From contig JAQFVV010006246.1 of assembly GCA_028023455.1 (NCBI GenBank), positions 2,533,501 to 2,597,500 of the forward strand: a DNA stretch of 64,000 nt, written 5' to 3'. This stretch comes from Epiperipatus broadwayi. Its lineage: Eukaryota > Onychophora > Udeonychophora > Euonychophora > Peripatidae. Position 1 is the stretch's first letter; the number at the start of each line of letters is the position of its first letter. The translations under genes and the position numbers were made by a program. Of the stretch, positions 45,740-57,960 are shown in pieces. Below the pieces are notes generated by a model. It did no database searches. It saw only the letters and a program-made list of their open reading frames with translations, and had not been told where the DNA came from.

Positions 45740-47890
45740 GAAACAGAGGGCGCCACCAGACCACTATGTGTCTGGAAAATTTGTTTACTGTGATCAGAAT
45801 AGATGATGATGGTGGTTTGCGCTGACTAGACTCAGGGAGAAACAAGAGATCTTAAATTGTTTAGACAATTGAGACAAAAGCACAAAGACAAACATCAGCC
45901 AAATTAAGTTTAAACATATTTCATAAATTTTATTATGAGAAAATAAATTATTAAATATAAGATTATGACACAATAGATGGGGGTTAACTCAGGCGTGTAC
46001 CAGACATACTAAAGGCAAAGCTATGACAGACTGACTGATCTTCTAATAAACAAATTTAAAAGGGAGGAAGCAAATTTCATTCAGCAGAGGATTCACCTAA
46101 ACACTGGTTCTCACTTTCAGATACTTAAACCATATGCCCCTGAAATAGATCAAAGAATCCAGTGCCGATGAGCTGTTCGAGATCTAAAAATTGGTCAGAC
46201 CTCGAATGTCCTTATATCGGTATGAGCTGCACCTATTACTACGTTTAAAATAACGGTGATTGATCCACCTCAAGAACAACTGACAAACATGACTGAAATG
46301 AAGAAACAATTAAAACTGGTGAATCCCAGCCAAACGATTGGCGAAAATTACTTTAAAACTAATAATTAAAGATCCCACTAAGGGACAAGTAAATAATTAG
46401 AAAAACAGTTACGTCTGCCCAGCATTTAAAGAAAATAAACTTACAAACAAATTCTGAGTACACGCTCTGACTAATTTGAAGCACACATAATAAATACAAA
46501 AAGAAATTTATCGGAGAGTGCACATGAGTATGAAATATCAAAAGTTAAAATACTCTAGCAGAATGAAAGTATTGCTCACCTGTAATTTAAGAAAGGATAA
46601 ATTTTATCTTCCTGCTGACGACTTATAAAATTACAAAGAAAAACACAATTCTAATTTCCGCCTTTAGAGATATTAGAAACGAAATCTCCACCTGCGAAAA
46701 TCAGACAATAACGTAGTCAGCCAAAAGAGTTTTGGAGTATAAAATTAATTATCGAATACTAAATAATTACAGGTAAGCATAAAAAAATATATACAAGACT
46801 GCTAAAGCATTTACAAAAGCGAGGCATAAAATATAAAACTCATTCGTCACTCTCCAATAAACAAAACTGAAAGCTAATTGGAAGCTTAAAACTAAGATTC
46901 CAAGACACACTATAAAATATTGGAAAACACAGCAAATATTAGATATGAGGCTATATTGATTTAAGAAGACATATTTATGATTAGATTGAGCAGAGATTTA
47001 ATGAGAATTAATTTACCCTAGGAAGAATAAAAACGAAAATAGTTACCTTTCAGTAAAACAAAGTTCACGTAGAGTGCGCACTTTTACTTAAGTTCATTTT
47101 CAGGTTTTTAAGCAGCAAGGTAGATGTAGAGAGGTTCTGGCTTCTTTTAGGTGTTCAAAGCATTACTGGAGCAAACTTGGGAGTCAGGGATCCGTCTTTT
47201 GTGGAGTTAGAAAGCCATTCGGGTGGTGGTAACGAGTATAGAATTTTTCATTTTGTTGTAGGCAAAAGTATTTAATCACAGCTGATGTCCTTTAAAAAAT
47301 TAAATGTCTGCGCTGATATAAATTCTCACTTGATAAACAGCTTGTCTATCAATGAACAATGAATTAATTGACACTCCAAATTTTCGGGGCTATTTGTACG
47401 TTGCTCCATTTCCCGCGAAACACTTTACTTGTTGTCCAATTTCTACACCTTAGGCAGGGCAAATATTAATCTCCCGTTCAATCTATCTAAGAATTCTACC
47501 CAGGGTTTATTGAAATGAAAACAACAACATAAAAATCAAATCTCCGCTATCAAAATTGTTTACAATAATTAAAATAAAAGCAACAGGAATGCAATTAGCT
47601 AGCCAGCTTGTTTTTAAATCAAATGGATTTAAAAACAGGCGGTATATGAAAACTATTTTAAAATAAATCAATAAACATTTTTTAAAAAATCCGTTTTACA
47701 TATAAACGCGTGTATACTTGGATACACGCATTCTTTTTAAATAATATTGCAAATTTAAACTCTACATTTAATTAAAATTAAAAGCTTAATAAATTTCTTT
47801 TTTTTTTTTGTTTAATAACAACACCATTGAACCGAATTTCAATCAGGTTCAACATATTGCTACACACAGCAAGCTGGAGAGTTTTGCCTG
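45740..47890 (-). mobile_element. Element F: AT-rich element with minus-strand leader and splice donor
   Basis: The stretch 47050-47280 is conspicuously less AT-rich. On the minus strand it reads as a leader of about 220 bp after TTAAATAC (47272-47265) and ends CTGAAAG|GTAACT at 47047/47046, the same arrangement as in element C. A hairpin (TTGAACC...GGTTCAA, about 47827-47852) lies near its possible 5' end. The left side near 45750 (cagagggcgccaccagacc) is a compositional break. Ends are approximate and no coding domain is seen. Confidence 0.35.
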
Positions 47891-47899
47891 TTTTAAAAC

Positions 47900-49450
47900 A
47901 GTTAAAAGCAAGCATAAGAAGTGTGATCATGTGATGTTTATTGGGTTAAAAATTCATTCAATACATCAAATCAGGGTTTAGTGCTTTCTTATTAAAATGT
48001 CTCCTCTTTTACAGTCACATGACAAACTTCTATAAAAACTCCACCCAGTGAATATTATTTGCATTCTAATACAATAAATACACCAATAGTAAAATACTTA
48101 TATGTTGTGATGGCACAAGTTATTGGTACATACATGTATGATCACTAGAGAGTACCAGTTGGAAGAACCAAACTATGCTAGATTAACTTTCTATCTCTAG
48201 ATTGCTGGTCATAATTTATTTTTACTAGCCATCATATATGCTACAATGAACAATTTGGTTATGTACATGAACATCCACCATGTTTATGATTACTTATTAT
48301 CCCCACTAAAATAGTGAAAACTTAGTAGATGGATAACACTATGTAAATAATAATTTTAATAGTTAAAATAATAAAAAAATTACCTGTATGAATTAATTTC
48401 AAATAAAGTTCATTAATTCAACACTGTATAACGTGAAGTAAAATTATTCATTTTTCAAATCCTTTCAATATCAATTCTTTTTCCTTTGTAAGGTCATTTA
48501 TCATCAATCATTATCCAAAGCAAAAAACAATTCTCTAAATAAACAATATACAAAAAGCAAAAATAATATTTTTGAGAGTTGTATGTGAAGTGTACAATTA
48601 ACCTTGGATTGGTATTTTTAAAGAAAATGGGAAAGACGTTCAAGGAATGATAACAAGAACAACAAGTAGCAAATTTATTAAGATAAACATAGATATTAAT
48701 ATCAGCCAAAATTTGATAATTATACTACTCCTATTTTGACTAGAGGATAGCTTAGACACATAATAAGATTTTATTATGCAATAATACCAAATTTTCCTCA
48801 AGCTTCAGTTTATTGAGAATAAGCCCCATCTGTAAAAGTCACTTAACCCTAACACAAATAAAATAACTAATAACTTACTCAGCCCTAAGGGATAGATTGA
48901 AACTAACTTCACCTAGATGTACAATCAATAAAATAATAAAAACAAACTGGATCAAATAATTTCATAATTCTGTACATGATAATCTCTCTTTTTTCTTTTT
49001 CTTTTAACAATTCTAGTTTCACTGAACTAATTTAAACAAAATTAGTTTAATAATTATTATCACAGTGAGTCTTATTACACATATATTGAAGCAGTTGGAT
49101 CTGAGTTCGATCCTAGCTTCATGACATCTATCCATAAGCCCACTTCAAACCCTAGTACTAACCTTAAATTTCCAATGCAATGGGGCTTTATACGTTCAAT
49201 CCATGCTAATTTCTATAAAGAAAAACTTATTTCATAAATGTGTATTAAAATTAACTAGTTTCAGATTTAAATTGATCAATTCTATTAATAAACTCATGAT
49301 AGAATTATTCATGAATTTATATATATTATAACTGCATGGATTGTGCGTATATATTTGTAAATATTTAAATATATATAATTGTTGGAAAGTTTCATTGCAT
49401 CGGGAATGTTTTATTTTATTTTTAAATAATTTGTTAAAATGTTAGTGATT
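47900..49450. other. AT-rich stretch without recognisable gene
   Basis: I see no coding signal. GAGTTCGATCC at 49103-49113 matches the Pol III B box, but no A box at the right distance is convincing, so a SINE remnant is only possible. The minus-strand ORF 48709-48494 is AT-driven. Confidence 0.4.
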
Positions 49451-49460
49451 AAAAGCTACA

Positions 49461-49654
49461 TACATTCTTTCGATAAGCTTTCATATTTTCCCTTTCCAAA
49501 ACAATGGGTAAAGTTTTATTAATTAGAAAAAAAGATAAGTATTTAAAATGTAAGGATTTCCTAATTAAAATCATTTTTCTGATTTTAAGAATTCATTTTC
49601 TAATTAGAAAATGAATTCAAGTTAATGAGTTTGAAAGCCTTATCGAAGGAATGT
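49461..49654. repeat. Foldback with a perfect 30-bp palindrome at its centre
   Basis: Outer arms tacattctttcgataagctttca (49461) and ttgaaagccttatcgaaggaatgta (ending 49654) are inverted. The centre holds the uninterrupted palindrome GAATTCATTTTCTAA/TTAGAAAATGAATTC at 49589-49618. Confidence 0.85.
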
Positions 49655-49726
49655 ATCCAAAAACAACCAGTAAATTTTGTAACATTGATAATGAAAGAAG
49701 CGCTAGCCCAAAGGCATCAGATACAG

Positions 49727-50046
49727 TATATATAGCTCTGAAAAGTTTGGAGAGGGTGAAGCCATCTTTGTTTTAGAGAAGTGCCAGTAAACTCTATGCG
49801 TGTAAAAATCATAAATTTAAATAGTGTTTCTATCATGGTGAAGGGCTAAAACATCAGGAATCTGGCTACTGTGCCTGAAGTCCCCTGAAAATTTTCAATG
49901 AAGCTGCTAAATCCTTTTCGGACCAATCATGCTGCTAAAATCATGAAAATCCATTAAAATGCTGTTCAAGTAATCGACCAAATGCATGCCTACGTTTTAC
50001 CAACCTGGATGTGTAAACTAAGGAACCAGCCCTGGAAGAAATGGGT
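49727..50046 (+). promoter_or_regulatory. TATA box, less AT-rich leader and splice donor (element H)
   Basis: TATATATA at 49727-49734 is followed by about 300 bp that stand out by higher GC and end AAATGG|GTAATA at 50044/50045. The last ATG (49982) opens MHAYVLPTWMCKLRNQPWKK, a Trp- and Lys/Arg-rich peptide in frame up to the donor. The layout repeats that of elements A, C and D, but I could not find its ends. Confidence 0.35.
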
Positions 50047-50310
50047 AATATATTTCCATAATGAACCTTAAACTTTCTGGCCAGTTTCTGAACTTTACTT
50101 TACACTCCCTTTAAGAGCTCTTTTCATTCTATAAATGTAATACTCTGTGTAAACCCTTTAATTTATGCTATTTTAAATTATATAAATTCTCTCAATCTCT
50201 AGTCTTTAAATTTAACTTTCCTTTCTTACAATGGTGGTTCATTTACTAAATTATATATATTTATTGCGTGATTTATTAATGTTGTTTATTTTTAATTATA
50301 TGCCAATAAT

Positions 50311-50433
50311 CTTTCGACTCGATGAACTCCTTTGTTCCATTAGCTTTATGCAAATAATATAATATTAAGTCTAATAGTAATTCTCACCCATTAGAACTAA
50401 ATTTATAAATTCTATTCATCATCGAGTCGAAAG
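50311..50433. mobile_element. Short foldback with perfect 15-bp inverted ends
   Basis: CTTTCGACTCGATGA (50311-50325) and TCATCGAGTCGAAAG (50419-50433) are perfect inverse copies enclosing 93 bp of AT-rich DNA. It has the form of a small MITE, but no target duplication is evident. Confidence 0.7.
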
Positions 50434-50439
50434 AAATCA

Positions 50440-53010
50440 TTAAATGTTTACTATATTTATAATTGGCTAATAATAAATTATTAGCTCCATTTCTAATCTA
50501 TGCCCCAGCTATTTTCTCGTTTCACCAATATTTATTTATTCACATATAATGTTAAAATGTTTTTGCAAAAGGGCCGATAAAGGAATCAAATATATTCTAA
50601 TTCAAATTGTTTTCACTATCTATTAATATTCAGGAAGGGCATGATGTTTGGGGCATAATTACTATAATTTATAAATGCTTTAAAATAGTTTTAGTTAAAA
50701 GCTTGTTTGACTTTAATTAATTTGATCAAGTCATCATGTAGAGCATTCTATAATAAATTGGGTTTTATTATTCAAATGGTGACTATCAAGTCATCATCTT
50801 CGAATGTTGCTGACGTAGGGCAATCTTTCCGCTCCATGGCTTGTCGGTGGTGATATTACTGATATTTTAATTATAGAAGAAGAAAGCACTTCCTCCCTCG
50901 CTTATGTTATATTCGGAACACCAAAAGTTCATAGTTATAACTCGGCCTGGCTTTCCACATGTTCCCCATCTACTTAAAGGGCAGTAAGACTTGTATTACC
51001 CAAGCCACCATTCTACTTAAACCACCGACCAGCGATTATCTTTCCTTTTCATTTATACCTCATAATTCGTCAGCACCGTTACTTTTCTGTTCCAGTAAAG
51101 CCCGCTCTGATGCTCGTAATTCATGATTAAGTGATTTCAATTAAAGTCAAACAAATTCTTAGTTATCTCAAATTAAATAGGTTTTCTAATAAAGGTTAAA
51201 ATTATGCCCTAAATACGTATCTTGCTCTTCATGAATGGATTTGCGAATGTGAAAATAAATCTCACATTCTTCTGTATAAAATAAGAATCATAATTTCCTT
51301 TACAACCGAATATCTTTATCTGCCTTTAGTTTCTTGTTGGGGGCATAAACATAGAATTCCATAATATTGCGTAATACTCCTTGGCATATAATAGGAACTG
51401 CCATTCTTATTATAATTATCAACTATATTTAAGGACTAGACGTAATTAATATAACCATTTAAATTGAACAAAACTATTACTAGTATTATTAAATATTTTA
51501 TTAACACACTTGGTTTCTTAAGTCTTTTATTCAATAATTATTTAATGTTAAGGCTCGCTGTCTGTGTTGGCAACCCGAACATATACATAGGATTCGATTT
51601 AAAATTATCTTAGTTAATTTATTATCCGATATTAGTGTCAGTTCAGGGGTCTCTAATCCTCACCAACCATTGAGCTAGTTTCTTTGTGCATAGCACTGTG
51701 CCATCAATTTAGATCATCCATTGATCTGGGCTGGTGAGTTGGGTTTGAATTCAGTTTGGTTCAGCTGAGTTTGGATCCAACTTGCAGTTTAGATGGTGGC
51801 TTTTTCTACCGATACAATATGGCATTGTTCATATTTGATGCACTGTCCATCTCATGAAGTCTATAGCACTAAACAAGTGTTTGATGACAGGAATTGCCAG
51901 GACTACAGTTCCTTCAACTGGAATAGGGATTCTGCTTTTAACTACAAGTTGTTATTTATTGTGACACATCAATTTTCAAATGTCTGCATGGAAAGTTTTG
52001 CTTCATTCTCAGCCAACTCACTGTCTGGCACAAGTCCTTTGGGCACAGTATACAGTTTCACAATCTTTCAGTTGGAGAGTTGGCCATAGGAAAAGTGTTC
52101 CAAAGAGGAATCATAGTTGTGCTATCCAGACATCATAACAGCATTTTTTATAATGCAAAGACTGCCTCTTAAAAGAAAAACTTTTATACCATTTGCAGAT
52201 TATACCCCCTGCCTATCCACTAGCATTTTTTTATTAGAACTTTAACACCTTTATTTCTAAATGTAGTGTCATTAATAGTGGTCAGGAAGCAAGCAAATAT
52301 TTTTCTTTTATTACTTAGTTTCTGGATCTAATTTTTTCATCTGTGAAATAAAATGATCAATAACTGATTTTATATGTAATTAGAGACTCATCTGATTTAC
52401 AAATTGATTTACAAAATCTAAATTAAACTTTTTTCTTTAGCTTGTTTTTATAAGGGAACATATCCCCTCCTCCATAAACATATCAAAGTATAATAGAAAA
52501 ATTTCAAGTAGATTTTGATCACCCTATAATTAGCATTATCAATCTGCTTACATCAATCTATTTATTAATTATATAGATTTCATGTTTAAATATGCAATAC
52601 ATGCAAAATTTTAATTTTAAAAAATTGAAATATATTATCTTATGAGGTAGAAAAATTTTACCTTAATATATATATATAAATAAAAAAATTACAGTCCAAT
52701 TTTTGAATTTACAAAATGAATCTACAAAAATAACATTTTAATCATAACTAAAGTTTCCAATATTCAAACAATGACCACTTTCTCTTTGGATGTACTGGGT
52801 CTTTAACTGTGTTTAAACATTTGTTTCAGTTTTCCTGAATATATGAAGTTTCAGAATATATATTTTTTTTTGTACTTTTTTAATATATTTATTGCATGAA
52901 AACTTTTTCCACAATCCATATTATGATCAGTGTCTAAAAACTTAATATATGATTCTGATTTTGTAATCTTTTTATTTGCCCTATTCTCTTTACTTTTTTC
53001 AAAGACAGTC
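50440..53010. other. Mostly AT-rich DNA; possible decayed coding at 51650-52100
   Basis: Nothing is recognisable in 50.45-51.6 kb or 52.1-53.0 kb. The stretch 51650-52100 is less AT-rich and has an open + frame of 98 codons (MVAFSTDTIWHCSYLMHCPS...), but the minus strand is equally suggestive (PVEGTVVLAIPVIKHLFSAI) and neither matches a family known to me. Likely an old mobile-element fragment. Confidence 0.3.
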
Positions 53011-53015
53011 TTTGT

Positions 53016-53017
<2 letters not shown>

Positions 53018-53103
<86 letters not shown>
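53018..53103. repeat. Long (TA)n microsatellite, about 86 bp
   Basis: TA dinucleotides with two short interruptions (tttatata, tttgtata). It ends exactly at TGTAACTAAAAC (53104), the same TGTAAC junction seen at the start of elements B and D. The facing ORFs of 60 and 84 codons are artefacts of the repeat. Confidence 0.95.
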
Positions 53104-53106
<3 letters not shown>

Positions 53107-53234
53107 AACTAAAACAAATCCAATAGTAGTATGAATTAGTTAAACAACAAAGCTGCATGAAAAAAAAAGTTTTTAATAAAAAACTCATATAAATTGAGTA
53201 ATAAATATATAAACTGCCAAATGTGTATGTTCAC

Positions 53235-53545
53235 ATATACTAAATATAATATAGTAGAAAACTCTCCCTACAATAGTACCTGCCAGCACAGGCGATGTTA
53301 ATCAAAGAATGCAAAAAGGTTTGTGCATAAAATCCATATCTAGTGCCTACTTTTTAATATCTCCAGCTAGTTTCTAGTTTGTGATTTTTGTCAGTGAAGA
53401 GCCTTGGATATAAAAGGGCTGCACCTAGATCTTTGGATCTAATGCAACCCTCTAACAATAACCTTTTATCTTTTCAGTTAACTATTGAAGCAGATAATCT
53501 AAAGCTCAGATTATGCTTCACAATTATTAACACTCATACTATCAT
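53235..53545 (+). repeat. Isolated copy of the 430-bp repeat
   Basis: Shares with the array at 56.4-59.1 kb the phrases gaaaactctcc, agtttctagtttgtga, gcacctagatctttggatct and taatgcaaccctctaac in the same order. The 79-codon ORF at 53388 is within it. Confidence 0.85.
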
Positions 53546-53869
53546 CCAACAAGACTCAAAGTCTATCTTTCCGTGCTCGTACATGTATTCGCTATTTTTA
53601 CAGGATTTTTTTTTGTTTCAATATTAATCCCATTTGCTAGGAATAAGTTAACAATTTAGTAAAGAAAGTGAATATTATAATAGAATCATGAACATGCAGT
53701 GAGGGATAGATTTAATCAAACAATATAAAGAAAATATACACAAACTTTTACTGTGTTAATAAGATGTATATGAATTCACTATGAGATATTATGTATTTAA
53801 AATTTTGTATATTTTATTAATAATGCTGGCATGAGGTAAGGTGATCGGTTTAGAAATTTCTAGATGAAT

Positions 53870-54720
53870 TACTATGAGGTTATAAAAAAAGGGGGAATTA
53901 ATTATTGTTACTCAGATTAATCAAAATTGCTTTTTTTTTTTTTTTAATAAAAGTACATTTTCCATTAGCAGAAAATTAATCTATTGAAGAGATCTTTCAC
54001 AAATATTAAAATAGAATTTAAAATAATTGTTTAAGAATTTATTGGACTGATCGCATTATCTTAAATTACTTACGAAACAAAGGCGAGCAGGCGTCTTGGA
54101 ACTTAAAATGAAACCATGAACTATTTGACTGAGCCCTGAACATGATTCAGAAATTATGTTACCTGCCTTTAAATTTCGAACCACGTCAAGAATAATGAAC
54201 TGTTACCCAAGAAGGAAATCAAGAAAGTATCATGAAGGTAATAGTGCCATCTCCCACTTATTGTCTATATCTGTTGCATATTAACTATAACTAATTTTAA
54301 ATGGAAACTTAATAAAAATTCTCTAAAATTTACTTATGTGACAACATTTAATCCACTTTCTGCATGATTCTTTAGAAATCTAATCATATAATTTTCTATT
54401 GGCCTCGCAAAATTCTTATTCTAAAATGGTGTGGCATTGATTTTCTATATATAATATATGTTGTTTTTTGTTCATGTACTATGCCATTAATTTATACCCC
54501 AACTCTGCGAATGTGTTTAAATTTAGCCAAGTTTCCTGTCATTAAAAGGAAGCCTCAATTAATTAAGTTGTTTATTACAAAAGTTGTACATTTGCTGGGT
54601 TGGAAAGATTTAAAATGTTACTTTTCTTATTGTACTATTATTGTGATTTGACAGAGCTTGGAGTATTTCCCATCTTCAATGCTTTTATTATTAAAATGAC
54701 CTTAATAAACAAAATGTAAA
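53870..54720 (+). mobile_element. Element J: relative of the insertion at 18.1-21.3 kb
   Basis: TATAAAAAAAG (53881) is followed by a leader and an ATG at 54198 opening MNCYPRRKSRKYHE up to the donor GAAG|GTAATA (54237/54238). The part from 54420 to 54640 is related to 19060-19260. Ends are not defined. The 14-residue leader peptide is strongly basic. Confidence 0.4.
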
Positions 54721-56220
54721 TAATTTAAGAATAGAAGTCTTAGGAAATGAGAGAGTAAATGACTATATTTTTCATATGTCATTTATATAGTTAACCATCA
54801 CCTAAGCTAATAATTATATGTCATATAATGATTCTCCTCAGAGTATCAGCTACATAAATAGATAATTTAATGCTGTTAAAAAAATTATTTTGATCACTTG
54901 GTGTCAAATCCAGAACAATGTTGAAGTTAAGATTAGATGGCATAGGGATAGGGGAATTTGGTTCTCTACTTCAACTTTACTAAAAGAAATAAAAATTCTA
55001 AAGTGAGGAAATCATTCTTATATTTCATAATAGGCATAACAATGTTAGTTATCTTTAAATAAATCAGCCTAAGTAATTTGATCATACTGTCAAGAAAGAG
55101 AAAAACTAATATATTATAGGTTAACTATGAGCAACATAAATGGTTATTATATCAAGTGTTGCTAATGTTGGTCTATTTTATAAATTGTGTGCTACTCATC
55201 CAAAGTGTGTGTTGGAAAAGACTTGAGTGATTTAATGTTCATTTCTGGTCCATGATAAGAGAATATACCCTGGACAATGTGCCTGTTTGATAATGGAATT
55301 TGGCACCATCAGGGAAATCCCATTCAGGCTAAATATCTCTTTATTCCAGAGCATGGCAAGCCAGTCTCATATGATGTGAAACAGAAATCATCATCATATC
55401 TTGTAATTGGAATTCTTAATATAAAAGCAGCCCATACATTTGCACCGCCATTATACTATTTTATTTTTTCTTCAATAATTTATACCTATAAAATTCTGCA
55501 GTTTGATGTTGTAATGACTTGAGGCTGAATTATGTGTATATAAATTTTGTTGCTTGATATATTATCATTGAATTCATAAATCCAGGTGCTAGTATCTGAC
55601 TCTGGATATTTTAATATGCTCAGACTGGTCTTTTCCTATATTCCAAATGAAGTCTAAAATCTCTGTTGATGTATGTTATCCTAATGCAATAAAATTAGTT
55701 GCGTACACAAAATATCAGTAATTTATTTCCATGTTAAATGATTGTTGACAAAATTATATATATTGCATGTAACATTAGGTTGATGGTAAATAGTTTATAA
55801 TTCAAGTATACTGCTATAATTCTTTTTTACTCCATTAATGCAATAATAAAAGGTTATTGGCATATCACTAAAACTGCACTAAAAATAAATGTATCTAAAG
55901 AAAAAATATACTTGTTAATATATGTATAAAACTGTAAAATATGCAAATGTATTTGGTTGTAATGTGAGGCTAATATTTATTTATTCAAATGTAATATATA
56001 TTAAAGCATAATATTATCATTATTAAAGTCCTATTCTTGAGTCATTGCCTATACAATTGATTATGCTTTTCCTTACACATATATCTCTGTACATTAGGTT
56101 TATATGTACATGTAAAATATAAACAATACATCATAAGTAACAATTATATCGATATGACCAGCTGCCTAATTAGAAACTTTTTGTTTTTCCGCTGAGCTGC
56201 CAGCCGGAAATAATTCAATA
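54720..56220. other. AT-rich DNA without recognisable gene
   Basis: The + frame 55277-55522 (81 codons) is less AT-driven than most, but shows no motif I recognise. Nothing else is supported here. Confidence 0.4.
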
Positions 56221-56227
56221 TGATTTG

Positions 56228-56400
56228 TATCATAAGTATTGCTAATCATAGGTGGAGAGACATGGATTGAACCTGTAGGACAGAGATAGAGAGTGTTTCT
56301 GACTTATGTATCTTGCACATGATCTGACTCAAGGTACTCACATTGGAATTCCAGGTCTAGCTGTATGAATTATGCAAACTGATCAATACACTATAAAGTT
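56228..56400 (+). repeat. Interspersed repeat also found at 21340-21500
   Basis: See 21340-21500; the two copies share order and orientation and are moderately diverged. This copy directly precedes the 430-bp array. Confidence 0.6.
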
Positions 56401-57960
56401 ATGAGTCTAAAATGTACACAATAAAGTTTTCAAACAGTTCAAAACCCAGTTCAGTATTTGTACATTTTGGTGTTTTTTGTTCTTTAATAACTATAATTAC
56501 CATCATTCTATGTATAGAAATAGTAATAAACCACTAATATCACATGATCACAATTTTCTATGCTTACACAAACTGTTAAAACAGTAGCAAACTTTCCATA
56601 CAGCAGGGCCATGGTAATCAATATCTACAAGAAGTTTTGTACATAATATCCTTATGTAGTCCATTTTCATTAGTGAGGATTTTTGTATCTGTGAGCACTG
56701 CACCTAGAGTTTTGGATCTAATGCAACCTTCTAGCAGCCACCTTTTACCTTTTTAGTTAACTATAATCCATTATATCAAAATGAAAACATGTTTTCAATC
56801 CAAGCTCATTCACTCATATAGTCATACAGATCTGAATCCAATTTGTTATCTGTACATTTTGGTGTCTTTGGGTTTTTTTAATAACCATAGACACCATTAT
56901 CTTATGGTTTGATAAGGCATTAAGCCATTAAATATCATATGATCCCCAATCCCTATGCTTACACAAACTATTAAAATACTAGAAAACTTTATACAGTAAT
57001 CCCACTCTGCAAATTGTGGTAATCAATAAATGCAAGAATGTTTATGCATGTAATCACTATCTAATGCTTACTCACCCAATATCCCCAAATTAGTTTCTAG
57101 CTTGTGAGAAGGCTTGAATCTGACAACTTTGCATCTAAATATTTGCATCTAATGCAACCCTCTAACTGTCACCTTTTATTTTTTTAGTTAATTATAAATC
57201 TATCAGTCCAAATTAAAAATGCAATAATATTTTCAATCCGAGCCCATTCACCTGTATAGTCATACAGATCTGAAGCCAGTTTATTATCAGTACATTTTGG
57301 TGTCTTGGTAGCCATAGTCACTATTATTTTATGGGCTCACTAAATGCCACATGATTGCCATTTTCTATGCTTACACAAACTGTTAAAATAATAGAAAACT
57401 CTCCATACAGTAGGACTATTCTGAGCAAACCTTGGTAATCAATAAATGCAAGAAGATTTATGTATAAAATCCCTATCTAATGCTTTCTCATCCAATATTC
57501 CTAGAATAATGTTTAGCTTGTGACTTTCGTCAGTGAGAAGCTTTGGATTTGAGAACATTGCACCTAGATTTTTGAATCTAATTCGACTCTCTAGAACTCA
57601 CCTTTTATTATTTTAGTTCACTATAAAGTTATTATTCCAAAATGACTGTTTTTAGTCAAAGCTTCTTCACTTGTATAATCATACAGATCTGAACTGATTT
57701 ATTATCAGTACATTTTGATATCTTTGATTTTTAATAACCATAGGCACCATTATCCTATGGGCAGGAATGATATTAAACCACTAAATATCACATGATCACC
57801 ATTTCCTATGCTTATACAAACTCTTAAAACATAAAACTCCATATAGTAGGGCCACCCTGTGCAAGCTTTGGTAATCAATGGATGCAAGAAGTTTTATGCA
57901 TAAAATATTTCTGTGCTAATTTTTTAGTATCTAAGAAGTTTTATGCATAAAATATTTCTG
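56400..57960 (+). repeat. 430-bp tandem repeat array, direct orientation
   Basis: The anchor ctaatgcaacc (or close) falls at 56718, 57149 and 57578, spacing 431 and 429 bp. Each unit also contains tgcttacacaaactgttaaaa, gtaatcaataaatgcaagaa, tatctaatgcttactca and acattttggtgtcttt. The copies differ by perhaps 15-20%, so the array is old. A 46-bp phrase (aagttttatgcataaaatatttctgtgctaa...) is duplicated at the end, just before the orientation flips. Confidence 0.92.

Noticed and set aside
49103-49113. tRNA gene
   Set aside because: Only a B-box match; no cloverleaf can be drawn from the flanks.
52930-53188. Facing ORFs of 60 and 84 codons
   Set aside because: They are translations of a TA microsatellite (Tyr-Ile repeats).
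55277-55522. 81-codon ORF as a host exon
   Set aside because: No splice-site support at either end and no recognisable domain.
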